A stretch of DNA of 64,000 nt from positions 35,397,987-35,461,986 of the forward strand of contig NC_079495.1 in assembly GCF_030052815.1 (NCBI RefSeq), read 5' to 3'. Origin of the DNA: Hevea brasiliensis. Taxonomy: Eukaryota; Streptophyta; Magnoliopsida; Malpighiales; Euphorbiaceae. Positions 36,800 to 49,160 of this stretch are shown in pieces; position 1 is the stretch's first letter; every line of letters begins with the position of its first letter. The notes below the pieces were generated by a model that was not told the DNA's origin, did not search any database, and worked only from the letters and a program-made list of their open reading frames with translations. The position numbers were made by a program, and so were the translations under genes.

Positions 36800-39494
36800 T
36801 TGAGAAAAAAAATTGTTTGGTTATAAATGATGCTTTTTGTTTTATCTTACATATCAGCTAACTCTTTTTAAAATAAAAAACTTAAAACTGAAAATGACGA
36901 ATCATGATTTTCTTGTTGCAGTGTGATTCTTTCTCAAAATATGATTAGCTTCATTTGTTGATAATTTTCTTTACAAGTTTTATCAAACATCAAGGGTTTC
37001 AAGAATTCATCTCCATCCAAATAAAATTTCAAAATAGACTACAGCTTTTTTGTGCTCCATTTTTGTTTTTAGAAACTAGTTTTGCCATTGTGCTTTCCAA
37101 GTATTCAAGGCATCCATTTCTCTTCTCTAATTTGTTTAAAGGTACAAAATAACTCTTCCTTACCTTTTTCTCATGTATAGGTAGTCAATCTAGGTCTTAA
37201 TTTTGTGTTTTGTATCTTTAGACATTTTGGATTTGTGTTTTTCTTCTGAGATTTAGCTTTGAATGATGAATTTGTATCTTTACAATGGTCACTCTACTTC
37301 TGTTTTTAGCTGTTCTTATATTATCCTTGTTTTTGTTAAATGTTTGATTTATTTCAATAACAATTACCCTTGATTCCCAATTTAGTTGTGATAAGATTCC
37401 ACATAAACTCCATTTCTTCATGAACATCCATTTAATTTCAACCTCATCTTCCTATTGTTTTCTTGAATGATAAATTTGACTAGATTAATATCAATTTGAC
37501 TCGATAGCCTGCGAGATTTTTGGTAATCTTTTTTCATTTTGCCCTTTTAACTTGGTTCTTGAAATTCTTCTCTATATTCTGCTGTCATAACCTATCAAAT
37601 TTTGATTTCAAACTTTACTTTCTTGAAATTCAAGATTTGGGTGTTATCATTCTCTCTCCATCTAAGTCTTTGCATTTTGTATAGCTTCCTTTAAATTTCT
37701 TTTGATATTTTGTATAGCTTTTTTAGCCTAAATTTCTTTTGTCTAGTTTTAATTTTTCCCTTTAATTTTCTTTGAGACTTGATGTTTTTGATAAGAAAGG
37801 TCCAAGAGGATCCAAGAAATTAGTATAGAGCATAGTTAGCATGCAAATCAAGACTTGGATCTTTTTTTTTTATCCCTTCATAATTTTCTCTTTTTCTGAT
37901 GCAAGAAAAAGAAAGCATAGCTATTTTCCATCTCTTTTTTCTTCGAAAAGATACAAATAATTAGCTTTAGTTTCAAAACCTATGATAATTCACATCCAAA
38001 AGTTATTTAAAAAAAATCAATAAGACAACCATGAAAACATCTTGTATGAAACTATGTAAGCTAACAATCATATCATCCTAAAATCATGGCTGCATTATAG
38101 AATTCCAGCCATCTATCCTACTAAAATGTCCAGCTTTACTTCTTGTGTTGTACTTGATTGTGTAATTTACACACAAAGCTAATCGTATTTGCATTATCTC
38201 ATTGGTCCATCTTTGCAAAGCATCCCATAATTCTTGTTCTGCTTTTTTGCTTGAGCCTCCCTTGATTCATATCTTAAGTGCTTATCATACCTTCTTGTTT
38301 TCTTCTTTTCCTTGTACCGTAAAATTGCAAAGCCCCTCTCTTGGCTGTTGCTCTATTTTACCATTAAGTAGCTGTTGGCTAATATTGGTCTTTCTTATTT
38401 GTATTATTCATTTCCATTGTTAATTGTTTAGATTTAACATAAATTTTTGAGAATAAATCCATTCATTAGAATAAGTAAAATGGGTATTGCTTTTAATACT
38501 ATTACTTTTTAATCTATATAAAATTATATGGTCTTAGGTAAAAGAAGCTACAATTTTTATGCCTTTGCAAATAAGCTTCTAGTAACCAGAAGTAACAACT
38601 CTCTTGCATTTGTTTTCATCGTCATTTCTCCATTTTCTGCTAACAAAATATCTCTTTTCCTTAAAATCACCTAAAATAACAAAAAAAGGACAAAGACTAA
38701 TAAAAGAAGGCCAACAAGATTTAGCTAAATTAGATATTATTTTGGAGTTGTTAAACTATATCTTCCATATTCTATTGTAACTCTGAAGATCAATTTGGCC
38801 AAATGGGCAAATTAGCATTCTAGTTGTGTTTTGTTAACATCTTTTTTCTTGTGTTTTTCTACTTTGGTGATTTTGAAATATTTATTAGATTTTTTGATAA
38901 AAAATATTAATTAGATTTTCAATCCCAACTTGAAATTAAATCTAAAATATTAATTCAGCCAATATTAACCACTTTGAGTTATCAACCTCTAAGCAACTTT
39001 CATTTTATTATATAATAACTAATTTATTTATTAAAGCTTTGAATTTGGGTTGTGATTATTGGTTAAAGCAAGAGATGGGTGTATTTTTTTTTTCCTATAC
39101 TCTGACCTTATTAGCCTGCTATATTATTAAGTGCTAATATGAGTCACATTAACTATGATTGATTAACAATTATAGTGCTTAATTTTAATGCATGCTTTGT
39201 TTTAATATACATTATACATGTGTAAGCACATGTATAAATGATTATTTAACTGTCAAGTGGTTAACAATTTAACTTTCTACATATAACAATCAAGTGCTTA
39301 TACAAATTAATAAGTTAATAGTAGTTGATTAAATTATATAAAAATTAGGAACTTAATGTGGAGGGCCGTTTTAAAGTTAAAGATTATTCTTGTCCACTTA
39401 TTCATTTATTATTAAATATTCAAGATGTCAAATATTATATTGAATTATATGCTCTTTTTTTTTTCTTTATTTTGAGTAATTTAGTATTGTTTAG
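36800..39494. other. AT-rich Harbinger 5' region, no gene seen
   Basis: The sequence is T-rich with scattered short ORFs up to about 73 codons. None resembles a known protein or continues across neighbouring frames. It would be the transposon 5' non-coding region, or a decayed extra gene. Confidence 0.5.
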
Positions 39495-40536
39495 ATGGAG
39501 AACCTACATCAAGAATTGGATATTGATGAAAATCAAGTAATTGAAGTTGGAAATGATGGGCCAATGTGGCCTCAACAAGCTAAAGACCATTTCATGCTAT
39601 TAATGGAAGAGGAAGTAAAGAAGGGAAATACAAAAACAACCACTTTAATTAAAAAAGTAATGGCTACGAATTAGAGAAGAAATGAAAAAGAAGATGAGGA
39701 GAGAATATACTCAAATTCAAGTGAAAATTAAATTTAATGGTCTTAGGAGTCGATGGAAAAATTTCAACAAATTGCTAAAGGAGACAGGAATTAGATATAA
39801 TATAGTAACTGATTAAGTTATTGCAAGTGAAGATGTGTGGAGAAAATTATAAGAGGTATATTTCAAGATTATTCATGCATTTGTCATCATATTACTGTAG
39901 AATGTAAAAAATTGGAGTTTTTATGCATTCTTTAGAAAATTTTTATAATTTCATAATATAAATTATTTTAATAGGTGAATAAGATGGCAAGGAGGTTTAA
40001 AAAATATGGATGCATAGATTATGAGAAGTTATGCGTAATTTATGGTGACACCACTACTACTTGTGCTCATGCTCATGCTTCTACCAAAAGCCCTTCTATC
40101 AGTGAAGATGAAGATACTAATAAAGAAGGGTCTAATAGTTCTAATGAAGAGGGTGAAGATACCCATAGAGACAAAAAGCACAATTATAATATAGGAGTTA
40201 GTCTCGCAAAGCAAGAGATCAATTTTAAAATGCAATGGCTCAAGCCTTAACCATAATGGTGAAAAATCCAAAATGAAATTATAATTATTAGAGAGAAGAA
40301 TGAGTTCAGAAACATCATTTACTTCAATTAGAGATAGTGAAGAGAGTTGTGAAACACATTCCAAGCAAGATCAAGAATTTGTTTTAAATTGTTTGAATGT
40401 ATTAAATGCTCTTAAAGGAATAGTTGGATAATCTTATGTAAAGGCAACTAGATATATACATGATGATTCATTATAGAGATCTATGTTTTTGGCCATGCCA
40501 GAAGAAAGGAAAAAAGATTAGGTGCTTAATATTTAA
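39495..40536 (+). pseudogene. Harbinger ORF1, Myb/SANT-like protein, broken
   Basis: In PIF/Harbinger elements this protein helps bring the transposase to the transposon ends and the nucleus. The start MENLHQELDI is at 39495. The Myb/SANT-like region follows, with WPQQAKDHFMLLMEEEVKKG and then, in a shifted frame, IREEMKKK and FNGLRSRWKNFNKLLKETG. After VWRKL comes a likely intron (39856-39974, GT...AG, 119 bp) and exon 2 with RRFKKYGCIDYEKLCVIYGD and an acidic stretch. The C-terminal part can be followed to about 40536 (RSMFLAMPEERKKD). A frameshift near the A-run at 39655 and several in-frame stops (for example after IVTD, after WRKL and before the end) inactivate it. Confidence 0.8.
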
Positions 40537-40758
40537 ACTTACTTTTCTGGCCATTAGTTATGTATAAATTATTTTGCATTAACTGTTTATATAATTTCTG
40601 CTATTGTTATGGACTTGAGAACTTCTATTATGTTATGTGAAAGCTAGAATTGTAAAATAAATTGCTTTTCCCTATGAATTTATTTTATTACATTTTTTTA
40701 TTTTAATCTCCTATATGCATTTTTTTTTCTAATTATTGTATAATTTTGCTAGGTTTGT

Positions 40759-41123
40759 ATGAATAATCAACAAATGGATTTAGAGGAATTTTTTTTTTCT
40801 AACTCTGAAGAGGAGATTGAACAATTAATGACTATTTATTTGAATAATGAGTATAATCCCACATGTAAAAATAAACCTCATCCACAAAGAATTTCAAAAC
40901 TAACAAGTCATGAATGGGTAGTTGAAATTTTGAATAATCATCCAAAAACATGCTATGAAATATTTCATACAGACAAACAAGCTTTTATAAACCTTTGGAG
41001 GAATTAAAAGGAAGAATGAAATTAAGAGATTCCAAGTTTGTTTCAGTACAAGAACAACTAGCAATATTTCTGATGATTATAATCCAAAATGATCAACAAA
41101 GATTCAATGGAGATCGATTTTAA
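40759..41123 (+). pseudogene. PIF/Harbinger transposase, N-terminal fragment
   Basis: The start is MNNQQMDLEEFF at 40759. The family region TSHEWVVEILNNHPKTCYEI (about 40900-40960) followed by FHTDKQAF is the start of the plant Harbinger nuclease protein. Near 41005 the frame shifts by one and continues as LKGRMKLRDSKFVSVQEQLA and IFLMII, then meets a stop at 41121-41123. Element E starts at 41125, so the DDE catalytic core is not in the window. The gene follows ORF1 on the same strand with about 220 bp between them, the usual arrangement. Confidence 0.85.
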
Positions 41124-43783
41124 CTGTGATGCCCCTTACTCGTCGACAGTGTAGCAGAGCAAGAGGTGCCATATTCGATGTTAGAGTACCCTATCTTGTC
41201 TTATCATGTACATTGTTAATTTAAACTCCTTTTTATTCATATTATCCATGCGTGGATTTTTTTTTATATCACAATTTATTTCTATAGAAACTCGGACAGA
41301 GTCTTCTCTATTTTATTTGCATATGGTGGGTTCCATTATTCACCTGTTAAAATCACTTATACCTATTTCACATTTTTTATATGTCATCTCATGTCATATT
41401 TACTCATAAAATCTCAAGAGAATCATATATATATTTCATTCATATAAAAATTCATTTATACAATAATTTACAATTTATTTACAATCCAAAATGATATACA
41501 ACATTCACTTATGTAAAGTAAACAAAATACAAAATCTAATTACATGGGCCCTACCAAAACAAAATACAGAGGTGACTCTCAGATAATGGCAGATCTAGTC
41601 AAAACTCTATCAAAGCACTACTGCTGTGGCTGCTGCTGGTAGTCTCCAGTACCTATGCGATGGAAAACTAACGAGCTAAACGAATTGCTTAGTGGTGCAT
41701 AATTTAAAATAAAAGTAACAAAATAATCTAACATAATTAATCTATGTATAATTGCATAAATTTTTTGTCATTTATATATTTATTAAACTTTGGGAACAAT
41801 TAAATTTATCGATATCTTTTATATTTATTCCTCTCATATACTGTCTAATTAAATTCATATCAATGCCCAAACAACCTATAACAAATTATAAAAGCTGGAT
41901 ACCTAGGAGTATACTAGTCAGACACCCTTATGTCTATTAAGCATACATTAGTCATGTCAGACACAAGGCCAGCAGGCAGGCATAAAGCTAGTAATGATAA
42001 TAGGCACTACGGCCAATGGCTAGGCATAAAGCCTATAGAACAACCATATCAGGCATATATTATCTATTAATGATTATTCATATGGGCAATACTGCAATAT
42101 GTAGTCCCTAATTGGTATCCAAGCTATATATATAAGTTTAGGTATACTTTGGGCAATTTATTATTATTACTTAATTATGGACTTGTTATTATTATGTCAC
42201 GTCAATTTGTAATGGGAAGTAGGTCCCACATGCATTTTCATATAATTTATGCATTTGGTAAATCAAGTAGGTGATTTACATGTCATGTATTAAACAATTT
42301 CTTTAGGTTCAGTTTTTGGTGTCTTAATTTCACTTAACAAATTGATCAAGATGTGGCCACTATTTGGCCACACTTCCTACATGGAAGTTGTCCCTCTATG
42401 TCTTGTCTTTGTTTTTCTTTTTGAATCATGTCATTTGGAGCTTTAGAACTCAAGTTATGGTCAAATAATCACAACTGGTTCATTGTTTCTTTCTGGGTCC
42501 AGATTCAGGTAGATTATGAAGTCAATCTTTGTCTAATTAATTGGACATGTTTCAGCCACTTTTAGGCCTAATGTTCTTCATAGGAGTTGTTACCCTATGT
42601 CTTATGAGCACTCAGATTTTTGAATTATAATTTTTTGAGTTGTATAGAATGAGTGATGGTCAATTTACTGGCATAGACTAATGTACCCTATGCCATCTGG
42701 GTTCAGGTTCAAGTGAGTAGCTTTCACTTCTATCTTAGGGTCCTTACACTCACAATTTGGGGAAATGTTCTAAACTAAAGTTGGAGCCCTATTTCTTAGG
42801 TTTCTAGAGTAGTTTGGCTCATCCCAATTGGAGTTTCCTAGTGGGAGATATGCTATAAACACTGTTCTGGGGTCAAGTTAAGTTTGGTCAAACTCTAGGT
42901 TTTGATGTGCTAAATTTTTCTAGCCATTTGACCTAGTTCTTTTGGGTTCTAAGTTTTGGTCAAAACACCAATATTGTATATTTATGTCTTATGGACATTT
43001 TGGCACTAGTTTCATTGCATTTGAATTTTTTTAGACCAAGTTATGGCATTTTTGCCAAAACTGGTCGGATAGGTTCATGTCTAGAAAATTTTGGACAGTT
43101 TGGTTCTGGACAGTTTTGTGACCTAATTTGTGCTAGCAATTTGGTTTGGTTAGAGGCAATTTTGGGTCTTTATTCTGCATGAAAGTTGTGCTCCTATGTC
43201 TAGCCTTTCCAATGGTACAAAAATCAGGTCATTCTGACCTTTTTAGAGGGAGTTATGGCTAAATGAACATGTACTATTCATTTGGTTATTTTTCTGGGTT
43301 TAGAGTATAGTCTGCCAAATTCAAGCAGTTTTTAGATCAATTTGAAAACAACTTTTGGGCATGGTTTCTTCATGAAAAATGGGGCATGTTGATCTTAGTT
43401 TCATCTCCAATTGGCCTCATACCAATTGGAGCAATACAAATCTAGATATGGTAAAAAACAACACTGGACTCAAGAGTCCCATAACCTGCATGAAAATGTA
43501 CACTCCCAATTTCAATTGCTCCAACTCCTAAACTTCAAATGGCATTTATAGCACTACTAAGATTAATAATTCATCTCAACAAGGTCAAATTCCAACCATA
43601 GTACAAAATCCCCAATTTATGGTCAAAACCGTTATTTCAATCTCATAGTTCAATCATTTTCAATCCCTACAATATCTAATACATATAATCTTATCAAGCA
43701 TCATCCTTAAACTAATTTACATGATTTAAAAACATCAAACTCCAATTAATCTCATGGATGCTGAAATTAGAGGTATTCAAAAC

Positions 43784-44595
43784 TGATGTGAACCCTCAAG
43801 TAATTGGTAACTTGAAAACCCACATTCAAGAATTAAAGGAACAATATGGAAAGCACCAAATCAAGATGTATGAATTTGATTCTTTGAACTAGCACAATCA
43901 GATTGCTGTGTAATTCAAAGAAAATATCAGAAATGGGATCTTGACCTAATTCATATGGAGAATGAATAAACCAAGAATATTATGCATATTAAACCATGCA
44001 AGATAGAAATCTCAGTAAGTTAATGAGCTTCACAAGAACAAAGGCAATAGCCAATTTACTCACTAATGGAGCAGAAACAATCTTTCATTAATATTCAAAG
44101 TGTGTCCTCCACTCTCTCATTACACTTGTATTTATAGTCTCTTGGCTTCAAAGCTAAAGACAAAAATATCCCTACTTTAGTAACAACTGTAAGGAGCTTT
44201 AAGTCCAAACAAAAATTAATCTATCAAAAGACTAAAAACTCCCAACAAAAAGCAAATTTAATACAGTAGAAAATAAGTGCATTTAAGTCCAAAAAGAGAG
44301 GTGGTTATAACAGCAAGGAATATTCCTTCAAAAAGGTGCCAGCAGATGCATGTATGTGGGTTGGATCTGGTGCATGCATGTCCACAGGTTATTCCATGTA
44401 ACCTAATGCTCCACATGACACCTGGTCACTTCCAAGCTTAATTTTTACCAAATTTAATCCTTTATAATTTTCTTCATGCCATTCCAGCTTATAATCCTTG
44501 CTCCTTAAGATTTCACAAATTAAATTCTAAAGTGATTTAGCTCTAGCTCTAGTAATTGGACCTTGGATGAAAGCGATGTAGCTTGATTCTCATCA
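43784..44595 (-). repeat. Element H 3' LTR (left)
   Basis: It runs from TGATGTGAACCC to TTCTCATCA. Relative to the right LTR it lacks 10 bp near 44570, which changes the reading frame of the polyprotein tail. It encodes the last part of gag-pol down to the stop at 44520. Confidence 0.9.
44129..44136 (-). promoter_or_regulatory. TATA box copy in the H 3' LTR
   Basis: On the - strand it reads TATAAATA within ACTATAAATACAAG. The same box is at 51145-51152 in the 5' LTR. Confidence 0.6.
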
Positions 44596-47500
44596 TTCCC
44601 CTCCGCTTCAAAAGGATTCGTCCTCGAATTTGTTCCTGCATCAACACGAGGAGTTAAATCAACAACATTGAAGGTGGCACTGACATTATACTCACCAAGC
44701 AGGTTTATTTTGTAGGCATTATCATTAATTTTGGTCAGCACTTGGAAAGGTCCATCACATCTTGGTTGTAATTTTGATTTCCTTCGAGAGGGAAACCTTT
44801 CTTTGTGCAAGTGAACCCATACCCAATCTCCAGGTTGAAATGTGACTTTCTTCCTTCCTTTGTTGGCTTGACTAGCATATTTTTCATTTTTCTTTTCAAT
44901 TTGAAGCTTGGCTTGTTCATGGATTTTCTTCACCAATTCGGCTTTTCTTTTTCCATCTAAACTAGCAAGCTCGTTCATAGGCAAAGGTAAAAGATCCAAA
45001 GGAGTTGAAGGATTGAAACCATACACAATTTCAAATGGAGAATAGCCAGTAGAAGAATGCACATTTCTATTGTATGCAAATTCAACAAGTGGAATGCAAT
45101 CTTCCTATGACTTCAAATTTTGCTTAACCACAGCACGCAAAAGAGTAGTTAGTGTCCTATTTACTACTTCAGTTTGACCATCGGTTTGTGGGTGACAAGT
45201 GGTGGAAAATAACAACTTGGTGCCCAATTTTCCCCACAAAACCTTCCAAAAGAGACTAAGGAATTTAACATCCCTATCACTAACTAAAGTCTTAGGTATG
45301 CCATGCAACCTAACAATATCTCTAAAGAATAAATTTGCAACATTTGTAGCATCATCAGTTTTATGGCATGGAATAAAATGTGCCATTTTTGAAAACCTAT
45401 CAACAACAACAAAAATTGAATCATGGCCTTGTTTAGACCTAGGTAATCCCAACACAAAATCCATAGACAAATGAACCTAAGGATCACTAGGGGTAGGCAA
45501 AGGTGTATACAAACCTTGTGGCAAAATTCTAGATTTAGCCTTAGCACACACAACGCACCAAACACATACTCTTTCAACATCTCTTTTCATATTCGGCCAA
45601 TAAAAATGTTCCTTCAACACATCTAAAGTTTTGGCAACACCAAAATGACCCATTAATCCACCAGCATGAGACTCATTCACAAGTAATTCACACATGGAAC
45701 TCTTAGGCACACACAATCTATTTTCTCTAAACAAATATCCATCATGCCTATAAAACTTCTCAAAAGCATTCTTTTCACAAGCTTTATACACTCTAGCAAA
45801 GTCATCATCTCCAGCATATAATTCTTTCACATATTCGAATCCCAACAACTTTGCATCAAGAAGGGCAAGAAGGTTATACCTTCGAGATAAGGCATCAGCA
45901 ACCACATTTTCTTTCCCATGTTTGTATTGAATCACATATGGGAAGGTCTCAAGGAACTCAACCCATTTTGCATGACGCCTACTCAACTTATTTTACCCCT
46001 TGATATGCTTCAATGACTCATGATCTGTGTGGATGACAAATTGCTTTGGCCAAAGGTAATGTTGCCACGTTTCCAAGGCACGTACCAATGCATACAACTC
46101 TTTGTCATATGTAGAATAGTTTAAAGTTGCTCCATTAAGCTTCTTACTAAAGTATGCTATTGGTCTCTTATCCTGCATTAAAACGGCTCTAATACCTATT
46201 CCTGATGCGTCACACTCAATCTCAAAAGTCCTAGAAAAATTAGGTAAAGCCAACTTAGGAGCGGAACATAACATCTCTTTAATTTTATGAAAAGCATCAT
46301 CTTGTTTCTGATCCCAAACAAAATTAACATTCTTTTTTACAAGATCATTCAATGGTGCTGCAATGGTACTGAAATTCTTAATAAATCTTCTATAGAAACT
46401 AGCTAGTCCATGGAAACTATGTACTTCAGATGTAGACTTTGGAATGGGCCAGTCTTTAATAGCTCTAATTTTTTCATCATTAACTTCAACACCATTAGTA
46501 CTAATGACAAATCCTAAAAAGACAACCTTTTCCATGCAAAATGAACATTTCTTCAAGTTAGCAAATAATTTTTCCTTTCTTAACACATCGAATACAGCTC
46601 TTAAATGATGCATATGTTCATTCATGTCTCTACTATAAACCAATATATCATCAAAATAAACAACAAAAAATTTTCCAATAAAAGCACGCAACACATGATT
46701 CATCAATCTCATAAAAGTGCTAGGAGCATTAGTTAGCCCAAAAGGCATCACTAACCACTCATATAGTCCATGCTTTATTTTAAATGCAGTCTTCCATTCA
46801 TCACCTACTTTCATGTGAATTTGATGATATCCGCTTTTCAAGTCAATTTTGGTAAAAACACAAGCACCATAAAGTTCATCCAACATGTCATCCAATCTAG
46901 GTATAGGGTGGCGATACTTTACAGTGATTTTGTTGACCGCCCTACAATCCACACACATGCGCCATGTGCCATCTTTCTTTGGTACCAAAAGGACAGGTAC
47001 AGCACAAGGGCTCATACTTTCTCTCACGTAACCCTTAGCTAGCAATTCCTCAACTTGCCTTTGTGATTCTTTGGTTTCTTCAGGATTAGTTCTATAGGCT
47101 GGACAGTTGGGAATAACTGCTCCAGGTACAAAATCAATCTAGTGCTCAATCCCTCGAATAGGTGGTAGTCCAGCTGGCATCTCCTCAGGTAGCACATCCT
47201 AATATTCCTACAAAAGGGAGACAACAACACTAGGCAAATTGGGGTCAAGGTCAGATGTGGATAAACAAGAGTCCTTAAACACAATTAATAACATTTGCTT
47301 GTTGGCAAACATGGCATTCCTCACATCTCTTCCTTTAGCATACAAGCTTAATTTTCTCTCCCCTCTTTCTGCACAGCTCTCCTTTTGTGCTGAAGTTTCA
47401 CCTTTTTCAAGCACTCTTGGAATGTTTTCTTTACTCTCTTTTCTTTCCTCACAACCACTGTTGTCTTGCTCACTCACAACATTTTCAATCAATTTCTTTT

Positions 47501-49160
47501 CACTCCTTTTCTTCTTTGCTCTCTTTTCAGCCACTCTTGATTTTACCTCACCCATTGCTTGCTTAAGCCTTGTTTGGTCTTCATAAATCTGTTTTGGTGT
47601 CATAGGTGCCAAAATGATTTTCCTTCCATTCATTTCAAAAGAATACCTATTTTTATACCCATCGTGGATTTTCTTTCTATCAAATTGCCATGGTCGGCCA
47701 AGTAATAAACGGCTAGCTTGCATTGGAACCACGTCACACATAACCTCATCTTGATACTTTTTTATTGCAAAGGAAATCAGCACTCGTTTTGTTACTTTCA
47801 CCTCACCGCATTCATTCAACCATTGTAATTTATAGGGTCTAGGGTGTTTCAAATTCCTCAACCCTAATCTCTGCACCAAAATAGTACTAGCAACATTGGC
47901 ACAACTTCCCCCATCAATGATGACACTACAAGCTTTGTCTTGGATAAGACACCTTGTATGGAAAATTATTTCTCTTTGCAATTCATCACCAACATCCTCC
48001 TTTACTTGAGTATTTAATGCTCTCATAATCACTAGAGCACTTCCTTCAGCAGCATATTCTACCTCTGCATCCTCCTCCCCTGAAGATGTGGAATCACTCA
48101 CAATTTCCTCCTCCGTTTCTATCTCACCATTTTCTCTCATGACCATGACTTTCTTGTTAGAGCATTGAGAAGCTATGTGTCCACTGCCCAAACACCTAAA
48201 ACACTTCACATCTCTATTTCGGGTAGTAGTTGCAACCTCCTTTCCTTTACTTTCTACAAATTTCTTCTCCACCTTCTTTTCCTTTTCCTCATTTTTCTTA
48301 TATTTGCTAACAGCCTTTTCCCTATCGTCCTTCTTCCAGTTAGACTTCCAAGATGAAGAAGTACTTGCATTTCCTCCAAATTTTGACTTGCTTTTAAGTT
48401 GCCTTTCTACCATCATAGCCATGTGGACCATATCCTCTAACTCAACATAGTGATGTAACTCAACAATATGAGCAATCTCCTTGTTCAGCCCATTCAAGAA
48501 TCTAGCCATGGTGGCTTCTCTATCCTCCTCCACATTTGCTCTAATCATAGCAATTTCCATTTCTTTATGATAATCTTCAACACTTTTAGAACCTTGAGTC
48601 AATCTTTGTAACCTCTGATGTAGCTCTCTATAGTAATGACTAGGAACAAATATCTTCCTCATTATAGTTTTCATCTCACCCCAGGTTGCAATTGATTGCT
48701 CATAATTTCTCCTTCTACTAATAAACACTTGATCCCACCATACCAAAGCATAATCAGTAAATTCTACTACTGCTAACTTTACTTTCTTCTCCTCTGAATA
48801 GTGATGACAATCAAACATAGCTTCTACCTTCCTTTCCCATTCTAGATACACATCCGGATCATTTTTCCCTTGGAAAGAAGGGATGCTCATTTTAATACTT
48901 TTGATATTGTCATCTACCCTATTCCTCTCTCTTTCCTCTCTTCTTATCCTCCTATCCCCATTCCTCCTATCTTCAGCTCTTCTCTCATACCTACCCCTCC
49001 TAGGTCTTTCAACCTCAAAATCATAGTTATCAACCTCATCTTCATCAGATTCAACTACTAGAGGTACAAGATCCCTCCTATTTGGCCTTCTCTCATTTTG
49101 CCTATCTCTTTGCTCCAATCTTTCCAACCTATCTATGATTCCATTGCACACAACATTCAT
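44520..49160 (-). pseudogene. Element H gag-pol, one frame with six stops
   Basis: From ATG at 49160 to the stop at 44520 a single frame of 1547 codons can be read, with no frameshift but six internal stops (47208, 47199, 47139, 45993, 45477, 45105). The gag domain (residues about 105-235) is followed by a Lys-rich linker, a zinc knuckle CFRCLGSGHIASQC (residues 320-333) and a protease with IIDGGSC (Asp 416, about 47915). Reverse transcriptase has YFDD (46647-46658). RNase H follows, with CDASG, DKELYA and TDHESL. The integrase zinc region has CVWCVVC; its core has Asp at about 45460 and 45278 and Glu in GQTE at about 45170. The tail GDWVWVHLHKERFP is typical of this chromovirus group. The frame crosses the polypurine tract and ends inside the LTR. 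All six stops fit single C-to-T or G-to-A changes from Gln or Trp. The first 650 codons (gag and protease) are still open. Confidence 0.93.
44596..44607 (-). other. Element H polypurine tract
   Basis: On the - strand AAGCGGAGGGGAA lies immediately before the LTR start TGATGAGAATC. It lies within the gag-pol reading frame. Confidence 0.8.

Larger units (their letters stand above)
36762..41124 (+). mobile_element. PIF/Harbinger DNA transposon, 5' part
   Basis: It carries the two genes typical of this superfamily: a Myb/SANT-like ORF1 (39495-40536) and the N-terminal part of a DDE transposase (40759-41123). The left end is placed at 36762, where the minisatellite unit is broken directly after TTA, the usual 3-bp Harbinger target. 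The sequence there, AGGTACGTTCATTATTATTG, is a candidate terminal repeat. The right part is displaced by element E at 41125 and should lie beyond the window. The 2.7 kb between end and ORF1 are AT-rich and show no gene. The left boundary is inferred, not confirmed by the partner terminal repeat. Confidence 0.7.

Noticed and set aside
36800..39494. Hidden host gene between minisatellite and Harbinger ORF1
   Set aside because: No ORF exceeds about 73 codons, no splice-linked series of domains is visible and composition is T-rich throughout.
44520..49160. Endogenous pararetrovirus or envelope-bearing retrovirus
   Set aside because: LTRs, a polypurine tract and an integrase are present while a movement protein, coat-like ORF or envelope is not; the genes are those of a Ty3/Gypsy chromovirus.
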